Shown piece by piece: positions 14,503-20,889 of a stretch of 20,966 nt of DNA. Within the stretch, counting starts at the first letter, position 1. Every line of letters begins with the position of its first letter. The notes under the pieces are model-generated. The model was not told the DNA's origin. It did not search any database and worked only from the letters and a program-made list of their open reading frames with translations. Origin of the DNA: JAKJBL01 sp964461335 (lineage in GTDB: Bacteria > Bacillota > Clostridia > Christensenellales > CAG-138); the NCBI GenBank assembly GCA_964461335.1, contig CAYWTY010000026.1:1-20966 (forward strand), read 5' to 3'. A program made the position numbers and the translations under genes.

Positions 14503-14517
14503 CAATACTTTGTATTG
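14503..14517. repeat. Inverted repeat upstream of the gcv promoter
   Basis: CAATAC and GTATTG are 6-bp arms around TTT, located just upstream of the likely -35 of the glycine operon. A second pair, TTGGGG (14515-14520) and CCCCAA (14544-14549), brackets that -35. Either may bind a regulator; both may be chance. Confidence 0.35.
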
Positions 14518-14526
14518 GGGTTCTAC

Positions 14527-14557
14527 TTGAGCTTACAGCCTTGCCCCAAAATATAAT
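14527..14557 (+). promoter_or_regulatory. Candidate promoter for the glycine cleavage operon
   Basis: A perfect TATAAT lies at 14552-14557. The best -35, TTGAGC (14527-14532), is 19 nt away, longer than ideal. A start near 14564 would place about 40 nt of leader before the riboswitch. Confidence 0.5.
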
Positions 14558-14600
14558 CCTATAGAAAAGGCAATGTATCTTATTTAATATGCTGGATGAA

Positions 14601-14748
14601 GGGCTACGGGAGAGACCGCATAGCGGCGCCGAAGGGGAAGCAGAAACTCTCAGGCAAAAGAACCGTTCCCAGACAGAACTCCGGAAAGCCGCAATTAGGC
14701 GCCAAAGGGGCAACCCTCACGGGGAATCTCTCAGGCAAATAGACGGAG
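14601..14748 (+). ncRNA. Tandem glycine riboswitch (two aptamers)
   Basis: Two glycine aptamers lie in tandem upstream of gcvT. Aptamer 1 (about 14606-14666) has the GGGAGAGACCG start, GCCGAAGGGG core and ACTCTCAGGCAAAAGAACC end, closed by ACGG/CCGT. Aptamer 2 (about 14679-14748) has GCGCCAAAGGGGCAA and TCTCTCAGGCAAATAGACGG, closed by CTCCG (14679-14683) with CGGAG (14744-14748). These are the conserved signatures of the gcvT RNA class. Known members sense glycine and switch on glycine cleavage genes. The leader GGG at 14601-14603 could pair with CCC in the linker (14668-14670), like the leader-linker helix described for other tandems. Confidence 0.95.
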
Positions 14749-14777
14749 GCGCACGAAAGCTTAGTGCGCCTATTTTT
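14747..14777 (+). terminator. Riboswitch-controlled intrinsic terminator
   Basis: AGGCGCAC (14747-14754) and GTGCGCCT (14764-14771) form an 8-bp stem with a 9-nt loop, followed by a T-run (14773-14778). Its 5' arm shares bases 14747-14748 with the closing stem of aptamer 2, so ligand-bound aptamer and full terminator compete. This predicts that glycine permits read-through into gcvT. Confidence 0.85.
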
Positions 14778-14830
14778 TATTCTTACACAAAAAATAGAGC
14801 ATGAATACGCCTCTAAAGAAAGGAGATAGT

Positions 14831-15913
14831 ATGACTGAAAACTTAAAGAAAACCCCGCTATATGAAGCGCACCTTGCACTCCATGGGAAGATGGTGGATT
14901 TTGGGGGTTGGGCGCTGCCTGTGCAATACTCTTCTATACTCGACGAACACAGGGCAGTGCGCGAAAATTGCGGGCTTTTTGATGTTTCGCATATGGGCGA
15001 ACTCTTTATAAAAGGCCCTGATGCGCTAAAGCTTCTTCAAAGGCTTATGACAAATGATTTTTCCACCTTAAAACCAGGGAACTCTAGGTATTCGCCAATG
15101 TGCTACCCAACAGGCGGCACTGTTGACGATGTGCTTGTGTATATGTTTAACGAAGAAAAATACCTTGTTGTAGTCAATGCCTCAAATGCAAAAAAGGATT
15201 ACGAATGGATAAACTCGAATATAGAAGGGCTAAATGTGCTTATTAAGGATGAATCCGATGTATTTGCCCTTGTAGCGCTCCAAGGGCCGCGCGCAGAAGA
15301 AGTTTTATCCCCTTTATGCTCTGTTGCGCTGCCTGAAAAGAACTTTGGCTTTAATTCAAAGCTTACTGTTGCAGGTGTGCCTGCAATAGTTTCAAGAACA
15401 GGGTATACAGGCGAAGACGGCTTTGAAATATATTACGAAGCAAAGCATGGCGATACAGTCTTTTATGCGCTCCTAAAAGCTGTGCAAAATGCAGGCGGGC
15501 TCCCCTCTGGGCTTGGGAGCCGCGACACCTTGCGCTTTGAGGCAGGCATGCCCCTTTATGGGCATGAGCTCTCAGAAAGTATCACCCCAAAAGAAGCAGG
15601 GCTTGGCTTTGCAATAAAGCTTAATAAAGATAGTTTTATTGGCAAAGAAGCGCTTATGGGCGAGCCAAAGCGTGTAAGAATTGGCTTAAAGCTGCTTGAG
15701 CGCGGAATTGCGCGCGAGCATTGCGAGGTGCTTTTTAATGGCGAAGTTGTTGGCATAACAACATCCGGAGGGCCTTCGCCAACTCTTGGCGGCAACTATG
15801 CAATGGCGCTTATAAACAGATTTGCTAAAGATGAAAAAGAGTTTGAAGTATCAGTCCGCGGCCGCAAGCTTAAAGCAGAAGCAACCCCCCTCCCCTTTTA
15901 CAAACGCATATAA
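14831..15913 (+). CDS. gcvT: Glycine cleavage T-protein (aminomethyltransferase)
   Basis: The T-protein takes the aminomethyl group from the lipoyl arm of H-protein and, with tetrahydrofolate, yields ammonia and methylene-tetrahydrofolate. The 360-residue chain has the expected length and motifs: L-Y-E-A-H at the start, M-V-D-F-G-G-W-A-L-P-V-Q-Y, F-D-V-S-H-M-G-E, R-T-G-Y-T-G-E-D-G-F-E near the folate site, G-L-G-S-R-D-T-L-R-F-E-A-G-M-P-L-Y-G-H-E and the C-terminal T-S-G-G-P-S-P-T-L. I chose 14831 because AAAGGAG ends 5 nt upstream and M-T-E-N matches the family; the ATG at 14801 lacks such a site. First gene of the riboswitch-controlled operon. Confidence 0.96.
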   Translation: MTENLKKTPLYEAHLALHGKMVDFGGWALPVQYSSILDEHRAVRENCGLFDVSHMGELFIKGPDALKLLQRLMTNDFSTLKPGNSRYSPMCYPTGGTVDDVLVYMFNEEKYLVVVNASNAKKDYEWINSNIEGLNVLIKDESDVFALVALQGPRAEEVLSPLCSVALPEKNFGFNSKLTVAGVPAIVSRTGYTGEDGFEIYYEAKHGDTVFYALLKAVQNAGGLPSGLGSRDTLRFEAGMPLYGHELSESITPKEAGLGFAIKLNKDSFIGKEALMGEPKRVRIGLKLLERGIAREHCEVLFNGEVVGITTSGGPSPTLGGNYAMALINRFAKDEKEFEVSVRGRKLKAEATPLPFYKRI

Positions 15914-15919
15914 TTGTTA

Positions 15920-15943
15920 AATAAATGCGGATGCATATTTATT
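15920..15943 (+). other. AT-rich hairpin between gcvT and gcvH
   Basis: AATAAAT (15920-15926) can pair with ATTTATT (15937-15943), ending just before the strong AAGGAGGT site of gcvH (15946-15953). It may tune translation or RNA processing; it is weakly stable. Confidence 0.3.
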
Positions 15944-15960
15944 ATAAGGAGGTATAACCC

Positions 15961-16335
15961 ATGACACCTACTGACCGTAAATACACAAAGGAACACGAGT
16001 GGATACTTTTTCAAGGCGAGGATGCCAAACTTGGCATTACAGCCCATGCGCAGCAAGAGCTTGGCGATATAGTTTATGTAGAGCTGCCTGCAGTTGGCGA
16101 AACTTTTGAAGTTGGAGATAGTTTTGCAGTAGTTGAGTCCGTAAAAGCAGTTTCAAATATCTACACAGCTGTTGCCGGAGAGGTGATTTCAGTAAACGAA
16201 GCGCTCGACGAAAAACCCGAGCTTATAAACGAAGCCCCATATGATAACCATATTGCGGTTTTTCGAGTTAGCGAAATTGATGAAGCTGCCCTTCTTAGCG
16301 CACAGGAGTATGATGCGTTCATACTTGTTCAATAA
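15961..16335 (+). CDS. gcvH: Glycine cleavage H-protein (lipoyl carrier)
   Basis: The H-protein carries the aminomethyl intermediate on lipoyl-lysine between P-, T- and L-proteins. This 124-residue chain is a complete lipoyl domain: Y-T-K-E-H-E-W near the start, L-G-I-T-A-H-A-Q, G-D-I-V-Y-V-E-L-P-A-V-G, and the modification site K62 in V-V-E-S-V-K-A-V-S. AAGGAGGT (15946-15953) precedes the ATG. It lies 47 nt after gcvT and 18 nt before gcvPA. A lipoate-attaching enzyme must be encoded elsewhere. Confidence 0.96.
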   Translation: MTPTDRKYTKEHEWILFQGEDAKLGITAHAQQELGDIVYVELPAVGETFEVGDSFAVVESVKAVSNIYTAVAGEVISVNEALDEKPELINEAPYDNHIAVFRVSEIDEAALLSAQEYDAFILVQ

Positions 16336-16353
16336 AAGTAAGGGAGGGAAACA

Positions 16354-17688
16354 ATGAGAAGCTATGTACCCAACACTCCAGAAGAAAGGCAGGCAATGCT
16401 TGAAGCAATAGGCCTTTCGCATATTGAGGAGCTGTTTACGGATATTCCAAGCGAGGCGCGGCTTAAGCGTGAGCTAAAGCTTGGAAACGGCAAAAGTGAG
16501 CTTGAAATAAGGCGCCATATAAAGCGCCTTATAGGTAATGCAGGGGAGCTGCCGCTTTTTCGTGGTGCAGGCGCATACCGCCATTACATACCTGCAGTAG
16601 TTAATGCAGTTACATCCCGCTCGGAGTTTTACACATCATATACGCCCTACCAAGCAGAGATGAGCCAGGGCATGCTCCAGAGCATATTTGAATACCAGAC
16701 GCTTATGTGCGAACTTACAGGGCTTGACGCTTCAAATGCCTCAGTATATGACGGCGGTACTGCCTGCGCTGAGGCAATGGTAATGCTAAGGAGCGCAACG
16801 CGCAAAACAAAAGTGCTCTGCTCAAGCGGCCTTCACCCCGAATATTTGGAGATTCTCCGCACATACGCCCGTTTTACTGGCTTTAGCTTAGTCGAGCTAC
16901 CGCTTACAAGCGAGGGCATAACGGATTTAGAAGCGCTAAAGCTAAATGCAGGAGATGCTGCAGGCGTGATTATTCAAAGCCCCAACTTTTTTGGCTGCAT
17001 AGAAAACTTTAAAACAGCAGCAGACCTTATACATGAAAACAAGGGTCTATTAGTTGCTGTTGCAAACCCAATTTCTCTTGGGCTTTTAGTGCGCCCAGGG
17101 GATGCAGGCGCAGATATATGCGTAGGCGAAGGCCAGCCGCTCGGGCTTGCGCTTAATGCAGGCGGCCCCTATCTTGGGTTTATGACAGCTAAAAAGAAGC
17201 TTGTACGAAGCCTGCCAGGGCGCATAGTCGGCCAAACTGAAGATAGTGAGGGCAACCGCGCCTTTGTGCTTACGCTCCAAGGCCGCGAGCAGCATATCCG
17301 CCGCGAAAAGGCAGCTTCAAACATCTGCTCCAACCAAAGCCTATGTGCGCTTTCTGCTGCAGTATACCTTGCAGCAATGGGGCCAGAGGGCCTTAGGGAG
17401 GTTGCGGAACAATGCCTGCAAAAGGCGCATTACCTTAAAGATGGTATACTTGCAATACCCGGGATGCGAAGCCGCTTTAATTCGCCGTTTTTCCATGAGT
17501 TCGTAATTGAAAGCGATAAGGGCTCAGCTTCCCTAAATGCTGCCTTGCGTAAACGCGGCTTTATAGGCGGGCTGCCTCTTTCGCACTATTTCAAAGGCGA
17601 TGAAGGCATTCTTTACTGCGCTACTGAAACAAACTGCCGTGAAGAGCTTGACGAGTTCCTTAATGTATTGGAGGTGTGTGCAAAATGA
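16354..17688 (+). CDS. gcvPA: Glycine dehydrogenase (decarboxylating) subunit 1
   Basis: This 444-residue protein is the N-terminal-half subunit of the split P-protein, which decarboxylates glycine and passes the aminomethyl group to H-protein. Typical sequences are Y-V-P-N-T-P near the start, the Y-T-P-Y-Q-A-E-M-S-Q-G block, Y-D-G-G-T-A-C-A-E-A, F-G-C-I-E and E-G-Q-P-L-G near the end of the large domain, and Q-T-E-D followed by R-A-F-V-L-T-L-Q-G-R-E-Q-H-I-R-R-E-K-A. It has the PLP-transferase fold but lacks the cofactor lysine, which is on subunit 2. GGGAGGGA precedes the ATG. The stop overlaps gcvPB as ATGA. Confidence 0.96.
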   Translation: MRSYVPNTPEERQAMLEAIGLSHIEELFTDIPSEARLKRELKLGNGKSELEIRRHIKRLIGNAGELPLFRGAGAYRHYIPAVVNAVTSRSEFYTSYTPYQAEMSQGMLQSIFEYQTLMCELTGLDASNASVYDGGTACAEAMVMLRSATRKTKVLCSSGLHPEYLEILRTYARFTGFSLVELPLTSEGITDLEALKLNAGDAAGVIIQSPNFFGCIENFKTAADLIHENKGLLVAVANPISLGLLVRPGDAGADICVGEGQPLGLALNAGGPYLGFMTAKKKLVRSLPGRIVGQTEDSEGNRAFVLTLQGREQHIRREKAASNICSNQSLCALSAAVYLAAMGPEGLREVAEQCLQKAHYLKDGILAIPGMRSRFNSPFFHEFVIESDKGSASLNAALRKRGFIGGLPLSHYFKGDEGILYCATETNCREELDEFLNVLEVCAK

Positions 17689-19133
17689 GGAGCACTGCGC
17701 CGCTATTATTTGAACAAAGTCACCCGGGCCGCAGAGCCAGTGATTTGCCTGTGCTTGATATACCTGCTCTTGACGGGCTTTTGCCTGAGGAGCTTTTAGG
17801 CAAGGAACCCATTAAGCTGCCCGAACTTGCAGAAGTCGACCTAATTAGGCACTATACAAAACTTTCGAAGAGAAACTTCGGTGTAGACAATGGCAGCTAC
17901 CCGCTTGGTTCATGCACAATGAAGTATAACCCGAAAATCAACGAAGAAGTATCCGCTTATTTTGCCTCGCTGCACCCGCTGCTTGATGAGGAGGATCTTT
18001 TTGGGGTTTTTGGGCTTATTGGTGCGCTTAACCATAAGCTTTGCGAAATCTGCGCAATGGATCAATTTACAATGCAGCCTGCTGCAGGCGCACATGGCGA
18101 ACTTGTGGGGCTCATGATTATTAAGGCCTACCATGAAAGCCGCGAAGACTATGGGCGCAGAGAGATTCTCGTACCGGATTCGAGCCATGGCACAAACCCT
18201 GCCTCAGCTGCGCTTGCAGGCTTTGAAACTGTTGAGGTAAAATCCGCAAAAGACGGGAGCGTTGACCTTGAAGAGCTTCGTAAAAGTGTAGGCAGCAAAA
18301 CTGCAGGGCTTATGCTTACAAACCCGAGTACGCTTGGGCTTTTTGAAAACAATATTCTTGAAATAGCAAAAATCGTCCATGAAGCGGGCGGCCTGCTTTA
18401 TTATGATGGAGCAAACGCAAACGCAATAATGGGTATAGCGCGCCCTGGAGAAATGGGTTTTGATGTAATCCACCTCAACCTGCACAAAACATTCTCTACC
18501 CCGCACGGAGGCGGAGGCCCGGGTGCAGGGCCTGTTGGCGTTAAAAAAGAGCTTATCCCCTACCTGCCTGCACCTACTCTGTTTTCGTCTTTAAGCTCTC
18601 CTGTTGAGCCAGACTATAACAGGCCGCTTTCTATAGGCAGGATAAAGACCTTTTTTGGCAACTTCTCTGTGCTTGTGCGCGCATACGCCTATATCCTTTC
18701 CTTAGGCGGCGAGGGGCTAAAAGAGGCAAGCGAAAACGCAGTGCTTAATGCAAACTATGTGCAGCACTTCTTAAAAGGCACATACGGGCTGCCCCACGAT
18801 CGCATTTGTATGCACGAATGCGTTTTAACCCCTGGGCAGCTCGAAGAGTACGGAATACGCACTACTGATATTGCAAAAGCGCTTATAGACCGCGGCTTCC
18901 ACCCGCCAACAGTCTACTTCCCGCTCATTGTTCATGAGGCTATGATGATTGAACCAACAGAGACTGAAAGCCGTGAGGCGCTTGACGCCTTTATTGATGC
19001 AATGCTCGAAATTGCAGAGCTTGCAAAAACTAACCCTGAGGAGCTTAAAAAAGCGCCTGTAACAACGCCTGTAGGCAGGCCGGACGAGGTGCGCGCAGCT
19101 CGAAACCCAATAGTACGCTATACTTTCGAATAA
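17685..19133 (+). CDS. gcvPB: Glycine dehydrogenase (decarboxylating) subunit 2
   Basis: This 482-residue protein is the C-terminal-half, PLP-binding subunit of the split P-protein. The cofactor lysine is K268 in N-L-H-K-T-F, followed by S-T-P-H-G-G-G-G-P-G. Other family blocks are S-Y-P-L-G-S-C-T-M-K-Y-N-P-K and Q-P-A-A-G-A-H-G-E. I chose the ATG at 17685, which overlaps the gcvPA stop by 4 nt and has GGAGG 10 nt upstream; a GTG at 17676 would leave only 1 nt between ribosome site and start. It is the last gene of the operon; no L-protein gene follows, so dihydrolipoamide dehydrogenase must come from elsewhere. Confidence 0.96.
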   Translation: MRSTAPLLFEQSHPGRRASDLPVLDIPALDGLLPEELLGKEPIKLPELAEVDLIRHYTKLSKRNFGVDNGSYPLGSCTMKYNPKINEEVSAYFASLHPLLDEEDLFGVFGLIGALNHKLCEICAMDQFTMQPAAGAHGELVGLMIIKAYHESREDYGRREILVPDSSHGTNPASAALAGFETVEVKSAKDGSVDLEELRKSVGSKTAGLMLTNPSTLGLFENNILEIAKIVHEAGGLLYYDGANANAIMGIARPGEMGFDVIHLNLHKTFSTPHGGGGPGAGPVGVKKELIPYLPAPTLFSSLSSPVEPDYNRPLSIGRIKTFFGNFSVLVRAYAYILSLGGEGLKEASENAVLNANYVQHFLKGTYGLPHDRICMHECVLTPGQLEEYGIRTTDIAKALIDRGFHPPTVYFPLIVHEAMMIEPTETESREALDAFIDAMLEIAELAKTNPEELKKAPVTTPVGRPDEVRAARNPIVRYTFE

Positions 19134-19158
19134 GCGTAGTTAAACATTATACTTATTT

Positions 19159-19196
19159 AAAAAGGGCTTCTGCGTTTTTTGCAAAAGCCCTTTTTT
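19159..19196. terminator. Bidirectional terminator after the gcv operon
   Basis: AAAAAGGGCTT (19159-19169) and AAGCCCTTTTT (19185-19195) form an 11-bp stem; a short TGC/GCA pair can extend into the 15-nt loop. A- and T-runs on the two sides fit termination of both gcvPB and the converging 4Fe-4S gene. Confidence 0.88.
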
Positions 19197-19212
19197 GTTA
19201 AGGAAGTGCTGA

Positions 19213-19932
19213 CTAATTCTCGAGCAGCTCCCCATTTGTTGTAACTGTGATGATTTGCCAGGGGATGAGTTTGCCGGAGTTTTTAAGCGCTGCTTTAACT
19301 GCATTTTCAATGCCCGAACAGCAGGGAACCTCCATTCGCACTACTTTAATGCTCCTAATCTCGTTGTTTTGCAGGATTTGCGTTAGTTTTTCCACATAAC
19401 TCTCACTATCAAGCATTGGGCAGCCAATAAGCGTAACGCGGTTTTTCATAAACTCGCTGTGGAAATTCGCATACGCATATGCAGTGCAGTCAGCTGCAAT
19501 TGTAATATGTGCGCCCTTAAGGTACTGAGCATTGTAAGGCACGAGCTTTAGCTGCACAGGCCACTGCACAAGCTCGCTTTGCTGCCTTTGCGCATGCGGC
19601 ATCTGCTCGCTATACTCAGGGTTAACCCTTTTTATTGTTTGTGCGCGCTTCCCCGGGCAGCCGCATGGTGCGCTTTGCTTTACATCTTCCTCTGCCTGCT
19701 TCATCCTTGCTTTAACAGCAGCCTCATCAAAGGCAGCAGCTTCACGTTCCTCAAATGTTATTGCGCCCGTAGGGCACACGGGCAGACAATTCCCAAGGCC
19801 ATCACAATAGTCGTCGCGTATAAGCTTTGCCTTACCATCAACCAAAGATATCGCCCCCTCATGGCAGGCTGTAACGCAAAGGCCGCAGCCATTGCATAAG
19901 TTTTCGTCAATTTTAATAATCTTGCGAAGCAT
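19213..19932 (-). CDS. 4Fe-4S protein with atypical second cluster motif
   Basis: The 239-residue protein begins with a two-cluster ferredoxin domain (1-60). Motif one is complete (C13, C16, C19, C23). Motif two reads C43-D-G-L-G-N-C49 then C53-P: the usual cysteine at 46 is Leu, so the second centre has one ligand fewer. A linker with C90-G-C92-P-G follows, then a domain of about 120 residues with A-A-D-C149, I-G-C171-P-M-L-D and M-E-V-P-C204-C205-S-G. The same layout occurs in a family of uncharacterised clostridial proteins; from memory the C-D-G-L-G-x-C form is conserved there. It probably transfers electrons in the cytoplasm. AGGAGG precedes the ATG. It is divergent from the Crp/Fnr regulator, a likely control partner. 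Confidence 0.85.
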   Translation of the reverse strand: MLRKIIKIDENLCNGCGLCVTACHEGAISLVDGKAKLIRDDYCDGLGNCLPVCPTGAITFEEREAAAFDEAAVKARMKQAEEDVKQSAPCGCPGKRAQTIKRVNPEYSEQMPHAQRQQSELVQWPVQLKLVPYNAQYLKGAHITIAADCTAYAYANFHSEFMKNRVTLIGCPMLDSESYVEKLTQILQNNEIRSIKVVRMEVPCCSGIENAVKAALKNSGKLIPWQIITVTTNGELLEN

Positions 19933-19961
19933 TTCTTATACCTCCTAAAATATTTAACAAG

Positions 19962-19998
19962 CTTATCAGCATTTATAGCCGGTAGGAGACACTGATTA
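19962..19998 (-). promoter_or_regulatory. Weak candidate promoter for the 4Fe-4S gene using the element's left end
   Basis: On the minus strand, TTTAAT or TTAATC inside the left inverted repeat lies 16-17 nt from a TATAAA located in the stretch 19970-19978. The -35 is poor, so this is tentative. Confidence 0.3.
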
Positions 19999-20145
19999 AA
20001 TGAGGAGTGACGGATTGGCGAGAAAGTTTTGTGTCCTGCAAGGAGCAAAATCGAAAAGATAGCAGCGCTATTTTGGGATTTTAGCGACACAGCAGGGCGC
20101 ATAAGTGGCCGCCAAGGCGGCGCTTCCGAATTAATCAGTGTCTCC
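19985..20145. mobile_element. 161-bp element bounded by a perfect 15-bp inverted repeat (MITE-like or structured RNA)
   Basis: GGAGACACTGATTAA at 19985-19999 is exactly matched in inverse at 20131-20145. The inside holds several hairpins: TCCT/AGGA at 20034-20044; a nested hairpin with AAAATC/GATTTT (20047-20052, 20077-20082) and ATAGC/GCTAT (20059-20063, 20067-20071); and GCCGCC/GGCGGC (20108-20113, 20116-20121). GTGTC (20031-20035) can also pair with GACAC (20086-20090). No coding frame of note is inside. Size, perfect ends and lack of a gene suggest a non-autonomous miniature transposon, but I see no clear target duplication. A noncoding RNA is the alternative. It fills most of the gap between two divergent genes. 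Confidence 0.5.
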
Positions 20146-20146
20146 A

Positions 20147-20175
20147 TTGCTTTTATGATTTGATAGTACTACAAT
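20147..20175 (+). promoter_or_regulatory. Promoter for the Crp/Fnr-type regulator
   Basis: TTGCTT (20147-20152) and TACAAT (20170-20175) are 17 nt apart, with a start near 20182. An alternative pair is TTAATC inside the right inverted repeat (20131-20136) with TATGAT (20154-20159), also 17 nt apart. Confidence 0.55.
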
Positions 20176-20190
20176 TACTAAATAAAATCA

Positions 20191-20204
20191 GTTGTATTTA
20201 CAAC
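20191..20204. promoter_or_regulatory. Palindrome just before the regulator gene (candidate autoregulatory operator)
   Basis: GTTGTA and TACAAC are perfect 6-bp arms around TT. The site lies about 10 nt after the predicted transcription start and 10 nt before the ATG, touching the ribosome-site area, as expected for a regulator that represses its own gene. It differs from the FNR consensus TTGAT-N4-ATCAA. Confidence 0.45.
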
Positions 20205-20214
20205 GGAAGTTAGC

Positions 20215-20889
20215 ATGCACGAATATCTTGATATTTTAAAAGCTTCTGCACTTTTTGAACAAATTTCAGAAGATGAAATCATTAGGCTCCTAACCTGCCT
20301 TAATGCAAATATCCGCGCCTTTTTGCGCGGTGAGGCTGTGCTTCGTGCAGGCGAACAGGTAAAAGACATAGGCATTGTACTAAGCGGCCGCGTTTTAGTT
20401 TTTAGAGACGGGTTTTTGGGGGAACGCATGCTTTTAGCTCAGTTTTCAAAAGGTGAGCTCTTTGCAGAAGCGCTTGCTTTTGCAAGGATTAAAGAGCTGC
20501 CTGTTTCAGTAGAAGCGCTTGAAAAATGCGAAATACTGTTTCTTGAGCGCAAACGCCTTCTTGAAACGTGCCAATCAAGCTGCTCGTTTCATATAAAGCT
20601 TGTTCGCAATATGATGGGCGTGCTTGCAGAAAAGAGCATTCTTTTAAGCAGCAAAATCCGCCATATCTCAAAGCGTACAACGCGCGAAAAGCTGCTCTCA
20701 TACCTCTATGAACAAGCAAGCATATTTGGCAGCGCGCAGTTTATAATACCCTTTAGCAGGCAGGAGCTTGCGGATTACCTTTGTGTTGACAGAAGCGCAA
20801 TGTCAAATGAGCTTTCAAAGCTTCAGCAGGAGGGCATCCTAAGCTTCCATAAAAGCGCATTTAAGCTTATGCAAACAAGCGGCATATAA
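20215..20889 (+). CDS. Crp/Fnr-family transcriptional regulator
   Basis: The 224-residue protein has an N-terminal cyclic-nucleotide-type beta-barrel (about 10-125, with G-E-A-V-L-R-A-G and G-I-V-L-S-G-R-V), a dimer helix (about 125-150) and a C-terminal winged helix (about 155-220) with S-R-Q-E-L-A-D-Y-L-C-V-D-R-S-A-M-S-N-E-L as the DNA-reading part. The cAMP site of CRP is not conserved (G-E-L-F-A-E-A without the R-S/T pair), and there is no FNR-type N-terminal cysteine cluster, though Cys28, 105, 119 and 123 exist. Ligand therefore unknown. It is divergent from the 4Fe-4S gene, suggesting redox, NO or related stress control by analogy with clostridial relatives. The gene is complete; only 77 nt follow in the window, with nothing recognisable. 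Confidence 0.9.
   Translation: MHEYLDILKASALFEQISEDEIIRLLTCLNANIRAFLRGEAVLRAGEQVKDIGIVLSGRVLVFRDGFLGERMLLAQFSKGELFAEALAFARIKELPVSVEALEKCEILFLERKRLLETCQSSCSFHIKLVRNMMGVLAEKSILLSSKIRHISKRTTREKLLSYLYEQASIFGSAQFIIPFSRQELADYLCVDRSAMSNELSKLQQEGILSFHKSAFKLMQTSGI

Noticed and set aside
14801..14830. 10-residue extension of gcvT from the ATG at 14801
   Set aside because: The AAAGGAG site lies inside this stretch and is correctly spaced for the ATG at 14831, which also matches the family N-terminus.
19758..20147. 129-residue minus-strand frame running through the inverted-repeat element
   Set aside because: It overlaps the 4Fe-4S gene in another frame and the palindromic element; it has no ribosome site and no recognisable protein features.
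20153..20215. Classical FNR site (TTGAT-N4-ATCAA) upstream of the Crp/Fnr gene
   Set aside because: A TTGAT half-site occurs near 20160, but no matching ATCAA follows at the right distance.
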